Positions 43,620 through 55,070 of a stretch of DNA of 64,000 bases are shown in pieces. The DNA lies in contig NC_134357.1 in NCBI RefSeq assembly GCF_048569485.1, positions 67,637,198-67,701,197 of the forward strand. Direction: 5' to 3'. This stretch comes from Anomaloglossus baeobatrachus (taxonomy: Eukaryota; Chordata; Amphibia; Anura; Aromobatidae). Both the position numbers and the translations under genes were made by a program. The notes under the pieces were generated by a model. The model worked only from the letters and a program-made list of their open reading frames with translations. It did not search any database and was not told the DNA's origin. How positions within the stretch are numbered: position 1 is the first letter of the stretch; every line of letters begins with the position of its first letter.

Positions 43620-44235
43620 CCATACTGCACTGAAGAGTAGTTCATATTGGTCTGGGAGCCCATATCGGTGTGGGGGTGGCTCATACAGGTCTGGGGGTCC
43701 ATACTGCTCTGGGAGGGTGACTCCTACAGGTATGGAGGTTCATACTGCTCTGGGAGGGTGACTCATACAGGTCTGGGGGCACATACTGCTCTGGAAGATG
43801 GATCATACAGGTCTGGGGGCCCATACTGCTCTGGGGGCTAGCTCATACAGGTCTGGGGGGCCCATCCTGCTCTGGGGGCTAGCTCATACAGGTCTGGTGC
43901 CCCTACTGCCTTGGGGGGGAACTAATATAGGTCTGGAGACCTATACTGCTCTGAGGGTGGCTCATACAAATCTGGGGACCCATATTGCTATGTGGGGGTA
44001 GCCCATACAGGTCTGGGGTGCCTATACCAGTCTGGGTTGGCTTATACAGGTCTGGGGGCCCATAATGCTGTGGTGGGTCGTTCATACAGGTCTTGGGGAC
44101 CCATACTGCTTTGGGGGTGGCTCACAGAGGTCTTGCGGCCCATACTTCTCTGGAAGGGTGGTTTATACTGCTCTTGGGGCCCATACTGCTCGGGGGGTGG
44201 CTCAAACAGGTCTGGGGAACCATACTGCTAGGGGA
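43620..44235. repeat. Minisatellite of about 39 bp
   Basis: About 15 units of CTCATACAGGTCTGGGGG and CCCATACTGCTCTGGGGG in alternation. Reading frames across it encode repetitive peptides and are not genes. Confidence 0.88.
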
Positions 44236-45466
44236 AGCAGGGGGGTGGTCGGTGCAAAGCCATCTTACAGCTCTGTGCCTGCTTCCTGGTGATGCTGCGC
44301 TGTGGCTCCTCTTTCCCTTCATCTGTGGGACAGCAGTGCACGGCATGCTACACAATGCAGCTGAACGCTGTGGGAGCAGGTGCAAGACTGGCAGCCGGGA
44401 ACTGATAATTGTCGCTGATGCCGGCGAGTGGGCCCCCCCAGCGGCCCAGGCCCCAGCTTTTGCCCGTATGTGCCATGTGCTGATGCCAGCCCTGCTTGCT
44501 GCATGTTAAGAGGAGGCCATCAGGACAAGTGGTGGTCCTATCCGAACTGACTTAATTTATGGTATATATTAATTTTCTCTTTTGATAACCCCATGTAAAG
44601 CATGATACATCTCTTCTTTTTTTTGTAAGATCTAATTTGTAATATATTTTTATTTCCGTGTTCCCAAATGTTGTAACGTTATATATTTACCTCAAAGTTG
44701 CATGGCCCAAGAAGGTCTGCAAGATTGTTTGTTTTTCTTTACATATTTCTTTGCCTTCTCCTGTCTTTAGTCAGTTGTTATCTTATGGAAGGAGTTAAAT
44801 GAGACCTAGATCCAAGAACAAACTTCCCCATAAATTTATATCTAGCCAAGGGGAGTACATGAGTTCTGGGTGGCACTTTGAGCAAATTTTTCCAATTGCC
44901 ATATTTGTCAAAGTGTGCAGAAGTTAAGCATGGTAGTTAGAAAGGGCAGCAGACAGGTCAGGAGTTCAAGATATTTAAACTTGTTTCTAGTTCTCATCTG
45001 CTGCAAATTGTCTCCCAAACCACTAATATTGGGGATCTTGTTTCCTCACGCACTTCATCAAGTTTACTTACTGTCTTTGAAATGGTTAGAGAAGAAAAAT
45101 TTAAAAGGCTACTTTCTTCTTCTTGCCCTACTACCTGCACCAGTGACCCTATTCCCTCTTACCTCCTCCTATTCCTCTTCCTTGCTACCTACCTAACCTA
45201 CTTCCCCGATATTACCTTTGTGATGGAGCTGCCCGAAACTGCCATGAAAACAATAATAACATGTATTCCTGAATTAAGTGAATCTGCCCAAACTAAACTT
45301 GAGGAAATTTTATCAAAACTTTTCAGAGCCCCATCCTTATAATGTATATTGAAGATCGCATGTGTTATATTCTGTTATTAACATTGTTAATATTGTGCAT
45401 TACAAAAATATTAAAGTTATTTCTTTTTCCCATTCTCTTCTAATGTTTTTTTTTTCTTTTAACCAG
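44236..45466 (+). other. Intron of unit 4, including the conserved frame
   Basis: GC-rich sequence to about 44510, possibly the far end of the same unclassified repeat that begins near 41560 (GGGCCCCGGGCAAAA). After that, intronic DNA homologous to 27760-28020 and 28865-29532, including the conserved reading-frame segment at 44915-45342. Confidence 0.5.
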
Positions 45467-45481
45467 CATCAATTACAACGA
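45467..45481 (+). CDS. Stalk microexon, 5 residues (unit 4)
   Basis: A 15-bp candidate exon, A-S-I-T-T, between ttttaaccag and GTAAGT, phase 1 to phase 1, identical to the unit 2 copy. Confidence 0.45.
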
Positions 45482-46853
45482 GTAAGTTATAATCAAGTCT
45501 TAATACAATATTTCGGGGCAAATGTAAAATCAAAATGGAAAACTCTAAAAGAAAAACATTTTGACATATTTTGCGCATTTCTACATTTCTTCTATGATTT
45601 TGCATTTTGCTTGATTATGAAGGGCTGAGAACTGGTTAGAATATAAAAATGTTTTACCTACTTCTGCCACTTCTAGATGTCTTGCTGGAAGTGGTCATCT
45701 GATTAATTCTACTATTTTCAGTATGCCTTTTTCTACCTTCCAACGTCCATTTGTGTACATATGCCATCCGATAAGCCTCACACCATAATATTAGGTGAGA
45801 CATGGGGACATGATTTGTTTAGCATCTACGTGACTGTACGCAGTGTGACTTGTCACTTATGTACATGTTATTATGGCTCAGTTTGAAGATTTGTTCTGGT
45901 GACCTGTTGTTGCATGGCAGCTCTTCTCGGTGGATTTGTATCTGGGACTTCCAGCCCTTCAGTTTAAGGGTTTACCTTTGGGTAAACACCAGTTGAGTTC
46001 CTGCTGTGAGTTGGTTTGTTTTCCTTCCTAGCTCCTATTCATTTCACCTTACATGACTGTGTTTTAGTTCTCTCACCCTGAGTTTTTGTGTCTTCCTGCA
46101 CACCTTCCTCTCTACTTGTTGGCAATGTGTTGCAGCCTTCCTTTTGGTCCTTCAAGATGTATGAGAAATCGCTCTACAGAGGTTTAGGCAGTAAGGTCCG
46201 AGGTCAAGTTGTTAGTTGTGCGGCTAGGGTCTTTCTAGTCTCTACAGGGACCAGTTGGGTGCATGCACCTTTTCTCCCTGTATTAGGTCTTCACTTTTTC
46301 TGTTACCCGTGTATGAGAGTGTTTATGTTCACAACACATGGTATCTCGTGTGCTGACTTGGAACCTTGTGAATGAAAGTCCCAGAAATAAGGGAAGTAGA
46401 GTATAGAATAAAAATACGATGATAAATGAATCAACCGGAGACTTTATGGTAAGAGGAGCGGTATTTGGAGGGTTGGAAGAATACTGCACTAATATTCTTT
46501 ACACCTACCAGCTGATTTAATTTGCATCAAATTTATTCAACTTGAATTAAATTTCCCCCTGATTTAAGTGAATCTGCTCAATGTAAAGTTCAGGAAATTT
46601 AGAAGCAGCTACCTGAGCACATTGTGCAGGAATTTCTTTAATGTATTAACTTGTATCATGAGTGATCTATCCAAATAGCAAACATATCAGTGTATTATTA
46701 TTTTTTACTGTTTGATATCGCACTTCTCACAGTATATTCCTCCTTGTATCATGAAAGTTTAATTTATTATGCACTGTTATTACTATGGTTAATATTGTGC
46801 TTACCAAAATGAAAATAATTAATTATATTTTTCTTTTTTTTTGTTGTAACTAG
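45482..46853 (+). other. Intron of unit 4
   Basis: Homologous to 29548-30840, with the segment of about 70 bp that unit 2 lacks. No exon recognised. Confidence 0.62.
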
Positions 46854-46928
46854 CACTTTCTACTACTACAACTGCTAGTACTACTCCTACTACTGCTACT
46901 ACTACTCCTAGTACTCCTAGTACTACTA
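46854..46928 (+). CDS. Thr-rich stalk microexon, 25 residues (unit 4)
   Basis: A 75-bp exon between gttgtaactag and GTAAGT, phase 1 to phase 1. It encodes A-L-S-T-T-T-T-A-S-T-T-P, then T-T-A-T-T-T-P-S-T-P-S-T-T. It is about twice as long as the others, with expansion in whole ACT, CCT and GCT codons, so the frame is kept. Confidence 0.65.
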
Positions 46929-47054
46929 GTAAGTTGTAATGAAGCATTATCTACTAACTGTTCTTGTATTAATGCTCTCATATAATGTATTATGTTTAGA
47001 GATGAGCGAACCGGTCCCGGTTCGGCTCGAGGCCGGTTCGCCGAACGGGGGTCC

Positions 47055-47100
47055 CGTTCGAGTTCGGTTCGTCGAACGTTCGACGAACCGAACTCGAACG
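47055..47100. repeat. 46-bp perfect palindrome at the element 3 end
   Basis: Identical in structure to 10257-10302, again about 60 bp from the element end. Confidence 0.9.
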
Positions 47101-47189
47101 TATAGGCTATAATGGGAGGCAATCACAAACACATAAAAATGCATTATAAATGTACACAAACAGTTAATAAACATTGCCATAACACTTAC

Positions 47190-47304
47190 CGGTCCTCGCG
47201 ATCCCTTCTGCACTCTGTCTCCTGCCGCTATTCCATCCGATGATCGCTGAATCCTCCCGGTGACCTGCACTGCCAGCAGAGAAGCAGGACCTATCGTGAC
47301 GTCA
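47190..47304 (-). promoter_or_regulatory. CRE plus splice donor facing outward, element 3 left end
   Basis: CRE at 47297-47304 and donor GGACCG|GTAAGT (GT just left of 47190) on the minus strand, antisense to the host stalk exons. Confidence 0.33.
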
Positions 47305-47518
47305 AAATAGCCATGTGACCAGTCACGTGGCTATTATCTCATTGGCTACAGACTGGTCACATGACTATGACACGTCATGTAGGACCTGCGAGTGCATCTC
47401 TCCGGTACACGGTGCACATATGTGTATCGCCGTGTACCGGCGACATGCTCTAGCACACGGTCGACTCCCCGTTCCGTTAGGGACCGGCTGACACAGCCGG
47501 TCATTAACGGAGATCACC

Positions 47519-47591
47519 GTTGCCATAGCAACGCAGTTAGCGGTGACGTCACCGCTAACCGCGGCTCCGGGAGCACCGTTGCTATGGTAAC
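47519..47591. promoter_or_regulatory. X-box / CRE palindrome / X-box cluster, element 3
   Basis: GTTGCCATAGCAAC (47519-47532), the 24-bp CRE palindrome (47536-47559) and GTTGCTATGGTAAC (47578-47591), arranged as in the other copies. Confidence 0.55.
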
Positions 47592-48378
47592 GCGTCTGTC
47601 AGCGTTACCTCTGTTACCGCTAGCAGCCAGCAGTGATCACTCACGGAGTGAAGGCTGCACGCTGCTTCCCGATTGTAGTGAGCATTGTAGTTAGGATGGA
47701 GGTTCCCCAGCCCCAAGTGATGCCCCTCACTACAATCGTCACTACTACTACACTAGAAAGAAAGAAGACAGAAGAGCAGGATCGTGGAGGGGTGACAGGG
47801 GGTAATAAAGATGGAGTCTCTAATGTGTCTGTGTATTTATTTCTATTAAAGTATTTTTTCTCTGTGTGGTGTCTTTTTTTAACCCTTTATTGGAGATTCT
47901 TAATGGCCGGGTCAAACGTGCCTGACATTAAGAATCTCTGGCTTAATACTGGCTGGTAAAACAAAGCCAGTATTAACTCATGATTACCCAACAAGCCACC
48001 CGGCTCCAGGGCTGTTGGAAGAGTTGGATACAGCGCCAGATGATGGCGCTTCTATGAGAGCGCCATTTTCTGGGACGGCTGCGGACTGAAATCCGCAGCA
48101 GAGGCGCCCACAAACCTCGGGCTAACCTGTGCTGCGGATTCCAATCCCCAGCTGCCTAGTTGTACCCGGCTGGACACAAAAATAGGGCGAAGCCCACGTC
48201 ATTTGTTTTTTAATTATTTCATGAAATAAGTGAAATAATTAAAAAAAACGGGCTTCCCTATATTTTTGGTTCCCAGCCGGGTACAAATAGGCAACTGGGG
48301 GTTGGAGGCAGCCCGTGGCTGCCAGCTGTACCTGGCTAGCATACAAAAATATGGCGAAGCCCACGTCATTTTTTTGGT

Positions 48379-48534
48379 GGGCAAAAAACTTCTGCATGCA
48401 GTCCTGGATGGAGTATGCTGAGCCTTGTAGTTCTGCAGCTGCTGTCTGCTCTTCTCCATACAGACAGACAGCAGCTGCAGAACTACAAGGCTCAGCATAC
48501 TCCATCCAGGACTGTATGCAGAAGTTTTTTGCCC
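48379..48534. repeat. Hairpin with 70-bp arms, element 3
   Basis: Same hairpin as at 8833 and 18363, with arms nearly perfect (one arm has GCATGCAG where the other has the complement of GCATACAG). Confidence 0.87.
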
Positions 48535-50369
48535 CCTGAAAAAATTATGTGGCTTCGCCATATTTTTGTATGCTAGCCAGGTACAGCAGGCAGGTACGGC
48601 TGCCCCCAACCCCCAGTTGCCTATTTGTACCCGGCTGGGAACCAAAAATAAAGGGAAGCCCTTTTTTTATTATTTCATGAATTTCATGAAATAATTAGAA
48701 AACAAATGACGTAGGCTTTGCCCCATTTTTGTGTCCAGCCAGGTACAACTAGGCAGCTGGGATTGGAATCCGCACCACCGGTTGGCCTGAGCTTTCTGGG
48801 CCCCACTGCTGCGAATTGCAGTCTGCAGCCACCTCAGAAAATGGCATTTTCATAGAAGCGCCATCTTCTGGCGCTGTATCCAACTCTTCCAGCACCTGCC
48901 TGCTATACCTGGCTAGCATACAAAAATATGGCGAAGCTCACGTCCTTTTTTTGTAGCTTTTTGGCAAAAAAAAAAAAAAATGCTTCCCTGGATTTTCCAT
49001 TGCCAGTGAAGGTAACACCAAGCAGTGGGGGTTAGCAGCCAGTAGCTGCTTGGATTACCCTTAGCTAGCAATACAAAAAATGCAGTGGGAGCTAACATAT
49101 ATTTTTTTTAATTATTTATTTAAATAACTAAAAATAAAATGGGCTTCCCTGTATTTTGATTGCTGGACATCACAGTGCTGTAAAAATAAATCTTTAAAAA
49201 AATGACGTAGCGCTCCGCGGTATTTTTGATTCTCAGCGCAGATAAAGCAGACAGCTATGGGTTGCCACCCCCATCTGCCTGCCGTTACCTTGGTTGGCAA
49301 TCAAAATACAGGGAAGCCCATTAATTTTTTCTATTTAAAAAATAGTTAAAAAAAAAAAATTACGTTGGGTCCCCCCATTTTTGATAGCCAGCTAGGGTAA
49401 AGCAGACGGCTGTAGCCTGAAAACCACAGCTGGCAGCTTTACCGTGGTTGGGGATCCAATGTGGAGGTCCCCTCAGGCTCTTTTTTATAATTATTTTATA
49501 AATATTAATAATTACACAATAAAAGTAGGGGACCCCCCAAATTGGATCACCAGCCAAGGTAAAGCGGACAGCTGTGGTCTGGTATTCTCAGGGTGGGAAG
49601 GTCCATAGTTATTGGGCCTTCACAGCCTAAAAATAGCAGGCCGCAGGCACCCCAGACGTGGCGCATCCACTAGATGCGCCAATCCTGGCGCTTCACCCCA
49701 GCTCATCCCGTGCCCTGGTGCAGTGGCAAACGGGGTAATAAATCGGGTTGATACTAGCTGTAAAGTCACCTGAGATCAAGCCCAGCAGTTTGTGATGTCA
49801 TGGCGTCTTCTAGATACCCAACATCATAAACTGTCAGTACTAACAAAAACAAAAAATCGACAAAAGAAATTTATTTGAAAAAACAGTCCCCAAAACATTT
49901 CCTCTTTCACCAATTTATTGTAAGAAAAAAAATAAAGGGGTCCCACGACGACTCTGGACCGTCTAGAATATGGGGGGGAGACACTCAGGGAACGTATCCC
50001 CCATTTTCTAGGAGTGCGGACCCTTCATGTGAGGAGTGTGGGTGCAATGAATCTGCACTCACTCTCCCCGGGTCCACAGCAGCAGAGTCCATGTCGTAAT
50101 GGTTGCTACCAAAGCTGCAATGCCCTGCTCATGAGGTAAGGGCATGCCTAATCAGGAGAACTACTGTAGAGGAAGCTCTGCTCACTGGTATATAGGTGCT
50201 CAGAGGTAATAATAGATAAAATTAGTGAGTAACCTCGGCACTCTATATCTCCCAGACTAAGTCAGTAAGTCACAACGGATAGTAATGCAAAATCACTCTT
50301 TATTGGTCCGTATTAAGAAAATTTTTTTTTCATAAGCATATATGTTTTTGTCCAAAACAAGTTACAAAT

Positions 50370-50395
50370 GACGTTTCGGCCTGAGCCTTCGTCAG
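50370..50395 (-). other. Hammerhead-like motif, element 3
   Basis: Minus-strand CTGACGA, GGC/GCC stem and GAAACGTC, identical to the motifs at 7366 and 20355. Confidence 0.4.
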
Positions 50396-50709
50396 ATTGG
50401 ACTTATCTGCATGTAATCATGAAAAATGACAATAATCAGTATCACATAAGAGTGAGAGAACAATAACATAAACTCGAACAATGTAGAGGTACAATTGGGA
50501 TGCAGCAAAAAAATTGCAACACAGCAAGAAATGAAACACATGATACAAATGTCATAATACAGTACAAGGACAATATAGTAATGACAAATATGGGGTCAGA
50601 GTAGACTTAGACAGCTCTGGTACGAAAGAGATGTCAATCATAAAGTAACATGTGCAGTAGGTGTAGAGCTACACTATGCATGGCAGAGCTAATGGGTAGA
50701 CCGACCATA

Positions 50710-53324
50710 GAAAAAGTAGAGAAAAAGTGGAGAAAAAGTGGAGAATAAGTGGAACATAAGAGGAGAAAAAGTGGAGAAAAAGTGGAGAAAAAAGTGGAGA
50801 AAAAGTGGAGAAAAAGTGGAGAAAAAGTGGAGAAAAAGTGGAGAAAAAGTGGAGATTAAGAGGAGAAAAAGTGGAGAAAAAAGTGGAGAAAAAGTGGAGA
50901 AAAAGTGGAGCATAAGTGGAGAAAAAGTGGAGAAAAAGTGGAGAAAAAGTGGAGCATAAGAGGAGAAAAAGTGGAGAAAAAAGTGGAGAAAAAGTGGAGA
51001 AAAAGTGGAGCATAAGAGGAGAAAAAGTGGAGAAAAAGTGGAGAAAAAGTGGAGCATAAGAGGAGAAAAAGTGGAGAAAAAGTGGAGAAAAAGTGGAGCA
51101 TAAGAGGAGAAAAAGTGGAGATTAAGAGGAGAAAAAGTGGAGAAAAAGTGGAGCATAAGAGGAGAAAAAGTGGAGAAAAAGTGGAGAAAAAGTGGAGAAA
51201 AAGTGGAGCATAAGAGGAGAAAAAGTGGAGATTAAGAGGAGAAAAAGTGGAGAAAAAGTGGAGAAAAAGTGGAGAAAAAGTGGAGCATAAGAGGAGAAAA
51301 AGTGGAGAAAAAAGTGGAGAAAAAGTGGAGAAAAAGTGGAGAAAAAGTGGAGATTAAGAGGAGAAAAAGTGGAGCATAAGAGGAGAAAAAGTGGAGAAAG
51401 TGGAGAAAAAAATGGAGAAAAAGTGGAGAAAAAGTGGAGAAAAAGTGGAGAATAAGAGGAGAAAAAGTGGAGAAAAAGTGGAGAATAAGAGGAGAAAAAG
51501 TGGAGAATAAGTGGAGAAAAAAATGGAGAAAAAGTGGAGAAAAAGTGGAGAAAAAGTGGAGCATAAGAGGAGAAAAAGTGGAGAAAAAGTGGAGAAAAAG
51601 TGGAGAAAAAGTGGAGCATAAGAGGAGAAAAAGTGGAGAAAAAAGTGGAGAAAAAGTGGAGAAAAAGTGGAGCATAAGAGGAGAAAAAGTGGAGAAAAAG
51701 TGGAGAAAAAGTGGAGCATAAGAGGAGAAAAAGTGGAGAAAAAGTGGAGAAAAAAGTGGAGAAAAAGTGGAGCATAAGAGGAGAAAAAGTGGAGAAAAAG
51801 TGGAGAAAAAAGTGGAGAAAAAGTGGAGAAAAAGTGGAGAAAAAGTGGAGAAAAAGTGGAGATTAAGAGGAGAAAAAGTGGAGAAAAAGTGGAGAAAAAG
51901 TGGAGAAAAAAGTGGAGAAAAAGTGGAGAAAGTGGAGAAAAAAATGGAGAAAAAGTGGAGAAAAAGTGGAGAAAAAGTGGAGAATAAGAGGAGAAAAAGT
52001 GGAGAAAAAGTGGAGAAAAAGTGGAGAATAAGAGGAGAAAAGGTGGAGAATAAGTGGAGAAAAAAATGGAGAAAAAGTGGAGAAAAAGTGGAGAAAAAGT
52101 GGAGCATAAGAGGAGAAAAAGTGGAGAAAAAGTGGAGAAAAAGTGGAGCATAAGAGGAGAAAAAGTGGAGAAAAAAGTGGAGAAAAAGTGGAGAAAAAGT
52201 GGAGCATAAGAGGAGAAAAAGTGGAGAAAAAGTGGAGAAAAAGTGGAGCATAAGAGGAGAAAAAGTGGAGAAAAAGTGGAGAAAAAGTGGAGCATAAGAG
52301 GAGAAAAAGTGGAGAAAAAGTGGAGAAAAAGTGGAGAAAAAGTGGAGCATAAGAGGAGAAAAAGTGGAGAAAAAGTGGAGAAAAAAGTGGAGAAAAAGTG
52401 GAGAAAAAGTGGAGAAAAAGTGGAGATTAAGAGGAGAAAAAGTGGAGAAAAAGTGGAGCATAAGAGGAGAAAAAGTGGAGAAAAAAGTGGAGAAAACGTG
52501 GAGAAAACGTGGAGAAAAAGTGGAGAAAAAGTGGAGAAAAAGTGGAGAAAAAGTGGAGCATAAGAGGAGAAAAAGTGGAGAAAAAAGTGGAGAAAACGTG
52601 GAGAAAAAGTGGAGAAAAAGTGGAGAAAAAGTGGAGCATAAGAGGAGAAAAAGTGGAGATTAAGAGGAGAAAAAGTGGAGAAAAAGTGGAGAAAAAGTGG
52701 AGAAAAAGTGGAGAAAAAGTGGAGAAAAAGTGGAGCATAAGAGGAGAAAAAGTGGAGAAAAAAGTGGAGAAAAAGTGGAGAAAAAGTGGAGAAAAAGTGG
52801 AGATTAAGAGGAGAAAAAGTGGAGAAAAAGTGGAGAAAAAGTGGAGAAAAAAGTGGAGAAAAAGTGGAGAAAAAAATGGAGAAAAAGTGGAGAAAAAGTG
52901 GAGAAAAAGTGGAGAATAAGAGGAGAAAAAGTGGAGAAAAAGTGGAGAAAAAGTGGAGAAAGTGGAGAAAAAGTGGAGAAAAAGTGGAGAAAAAGTGGAG
53001 CATAAGAGGAGAAAAAGTGGAGAAAAAAGTGGAGAAAAAGTGGAGAAAAAGTGGAGAAAAAGTGGAGATTAAGAGGAGAAAAAGTGGAGCATAAGAGGAG
53101 AAAAAGTGGAGAAAAAAGTGGAGAAAAAGTGGAGAAAAAAATGGAGAAAAAGTGGAGAAAAAGTGGAGAAAAAGTGGAGAATAAGAGCAGAAAAAGTGGA
53201 TAAAAAGTGGAGAAAAAGTGGAGAATAAGAGGAGAAAAAGTGGAGAATAAGTGGAGAAAAAAATGGAGAAAAAGTGGAGAAAAAGTGGAGAGAAAGTGGA
53301 GAAAAAAATGGAGAAAAAGTGGAA
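50710..53324. repeat. 11-bp polypurine minisatellite, element 3
   Basis: About 2.6 kb of GGAGAAAAAGT and variants. Long blocks with the same variant order recur within the array, which points to growth by block duplication as well as single-unit slippage. Confidence 0.97.
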
Positions 53325-54231
53325 CACCCTTTGGTACATTTCATGTGGCACTAAGGGGTGCTTAGCTTTGTATTTAGCCAAAAAAATGAAAAAAAAAATG
53401 ACATAGGGTTCCCCCTAGTTTTGTAGCCAGCTAGGGTAAAGCAGACGGCTGCAGCCTGCAGACCACAGCTGGCAACCTCACCTTGGCTGGTAATCCAAAA
53501 CTGAGGGCACCCCACGCTGTTATTTTAAATTAAATAAATAATTAAAAAAAAAAAACACGTAGGGGTCCCCCAAAATTGGATCACCAGCCAAGGTAAAGCA
53601 GACAGCTGGGGCCTGATATTCTCAGACTAGGGAGGTCCATGGTTATTGGAATCTCCCCAGCCTAAAAATAGCAGGCCGCAGCCGCCCCAGAAGTGGCGCA
53701 TCCATTAGATGCGCCAATCCTGGTGCTTCGCCCCAGCTCATCCCGCGCCCTGGTGCGGTGGCAAACGGGGTAATATTTGGGGTTAATACCAGATGTGTAA
53801 TGTCACCTGGCATCAAGCCCTGGGGTTGGTGAGGTCAGGCGTCTATCAGATACCCGACATCACCAACCCAGTCAGTAATAAAAAAAAAATACACGACAAA
53901 CACATTTTTATTTGAAAAAACACTCCCCAAAACATTCCCTCTTTAACCAATTTATTAGATTGAAAAACAAATCCAGGTCTGGTGAAATCCAAGGGGTTGC
54001 CATGACGATGCACACTGTCCCAGTCAATGAAGAGCAGGATGTTCCCCATTGGCTGGGAGAGCAGTGCAGTGACCTGAGCTAACATCAATGGGTCAGCCCA
54101 GGTCACTGCAGGGCATGACAAGTGCTGCTGTCAGCGAGGTACATTACCTGCGCTGATCTCCAGCACACTGACAGCCCCTGTCACTGAGGTCAATGACCGG
54201 CGCCTTCACATCAAGTATCGCGAGAGGTCCG

Positions 54232-54346
54232 TGACGTCACCGCCAGTGTCAGTCTCGGGTCGGAAGCGAGAGGTGATGTGACAAGCGGCGGCCATGGAGG
54301 ACAGTGACAGCGCTGAGGTCGGGATGGCGGGACTTCATCACCGCAG
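54232..54346 (+). promoter_or_regulatory. CRE plus first-exon-like segment, element 3 right end
   Basis: CRE at 54232-54239, GCGGCCATGG with the ATG at 54294, 17 open codons plus two bases, donor CGCAG|GTAAGC after 54346. It is on the same strand as the host gene and upstream of the second CUB exon pair (62429). The two-base overhang does not match that exon's phase, so a simple splice would be out of frame. Confidence 0.4.
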
Positions 54347-54836
54347 GTAAGCCGAGCGAGCGAGCGAGCGGGCGGGCGGGCGGGTGGATGTGTGTGTGTG
54401 TGTGTTTGTGTATGTGTATGTATGTGTACATGCCGCGGGCAGGAGGGGGTGGAGCGAGCTGAGCGGGAAAGTGTGGGCTTCCTGCACGTAACTAAGATAA
54501 ACATCGGGTTACTAACCAAAGCGCTTTGCTTGGATACCCGATGTTTATCTTGGTTACCAGCTTGTGGCAGGCTGCCAGCGATGGCTCCTGCTCACTGTAG
54601 CTGTAAAAAGCCCTGCTTTTTGCTGCTAGAACCGTTCTCGAACGTATCTAGAACTATCGAGCTTTTAGCAAAAAGCTCGAGTTCTAGTTCGATCTCGAAC
54701 AGCCCAAAAATCACTCGAGCCGCGAACTGGAGAACCACGAACCACGAACCGCGCTCAACTCTAATTATGTTACATTATGCTCTGAGTTACATTGTGCAAA
54801 TTCTAAGGTACAAAGTATTTTTTTTTGTAATCTTAC

Positions 54837-54860
54837 CTTTCCCAACACCAGGCTCACCTA
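54837..54860 (+). pseudogene. Pro-rich stalk microexon without acceptor (unit 4)
   Basis: Reads A-F-P-T-P-G-S-P in frame with the donor GTAAGT at 54861, but the acceptor dinucleotide is AC. Confidence 0.5.
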
Positions 54861-55070
54861 GTAAGTGTAATATATGTAATTACAAATTTAATGAAAACAT
54901 GTTTATTTTCCTGGTGTAAATAATCAGGTATCATTCGAATTTGGGGAAAGACCTTATTTAAAATGCCATGATCCCTCTTAATTTTTAAAACCTGTCAGAA
55001 AAAGAGGGTGAGGTGCTTGTAGTTTGTAGAGAAGAATGAGTCACAGAAAATGAGCAAAAATATACAGGTA

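Larger units (their letters stand above)
46997..54763 (+). mobile_element. Large non-autonomous hAT element 3 (7.77 kb)
   Basis: A perfect 8-bp target duplication, ATTATGTT (46989-46996 and 54764-54771), flanks TAGAGATGAGCGAACC and GCGCTCAACTCTA. It interrupts the intron after the stalk exon of unit 4; the continuous intron is seen in the other units. It is the longest copy because its minisatellite is about 2.6 kb. No transposase. Confidence 0.9.
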
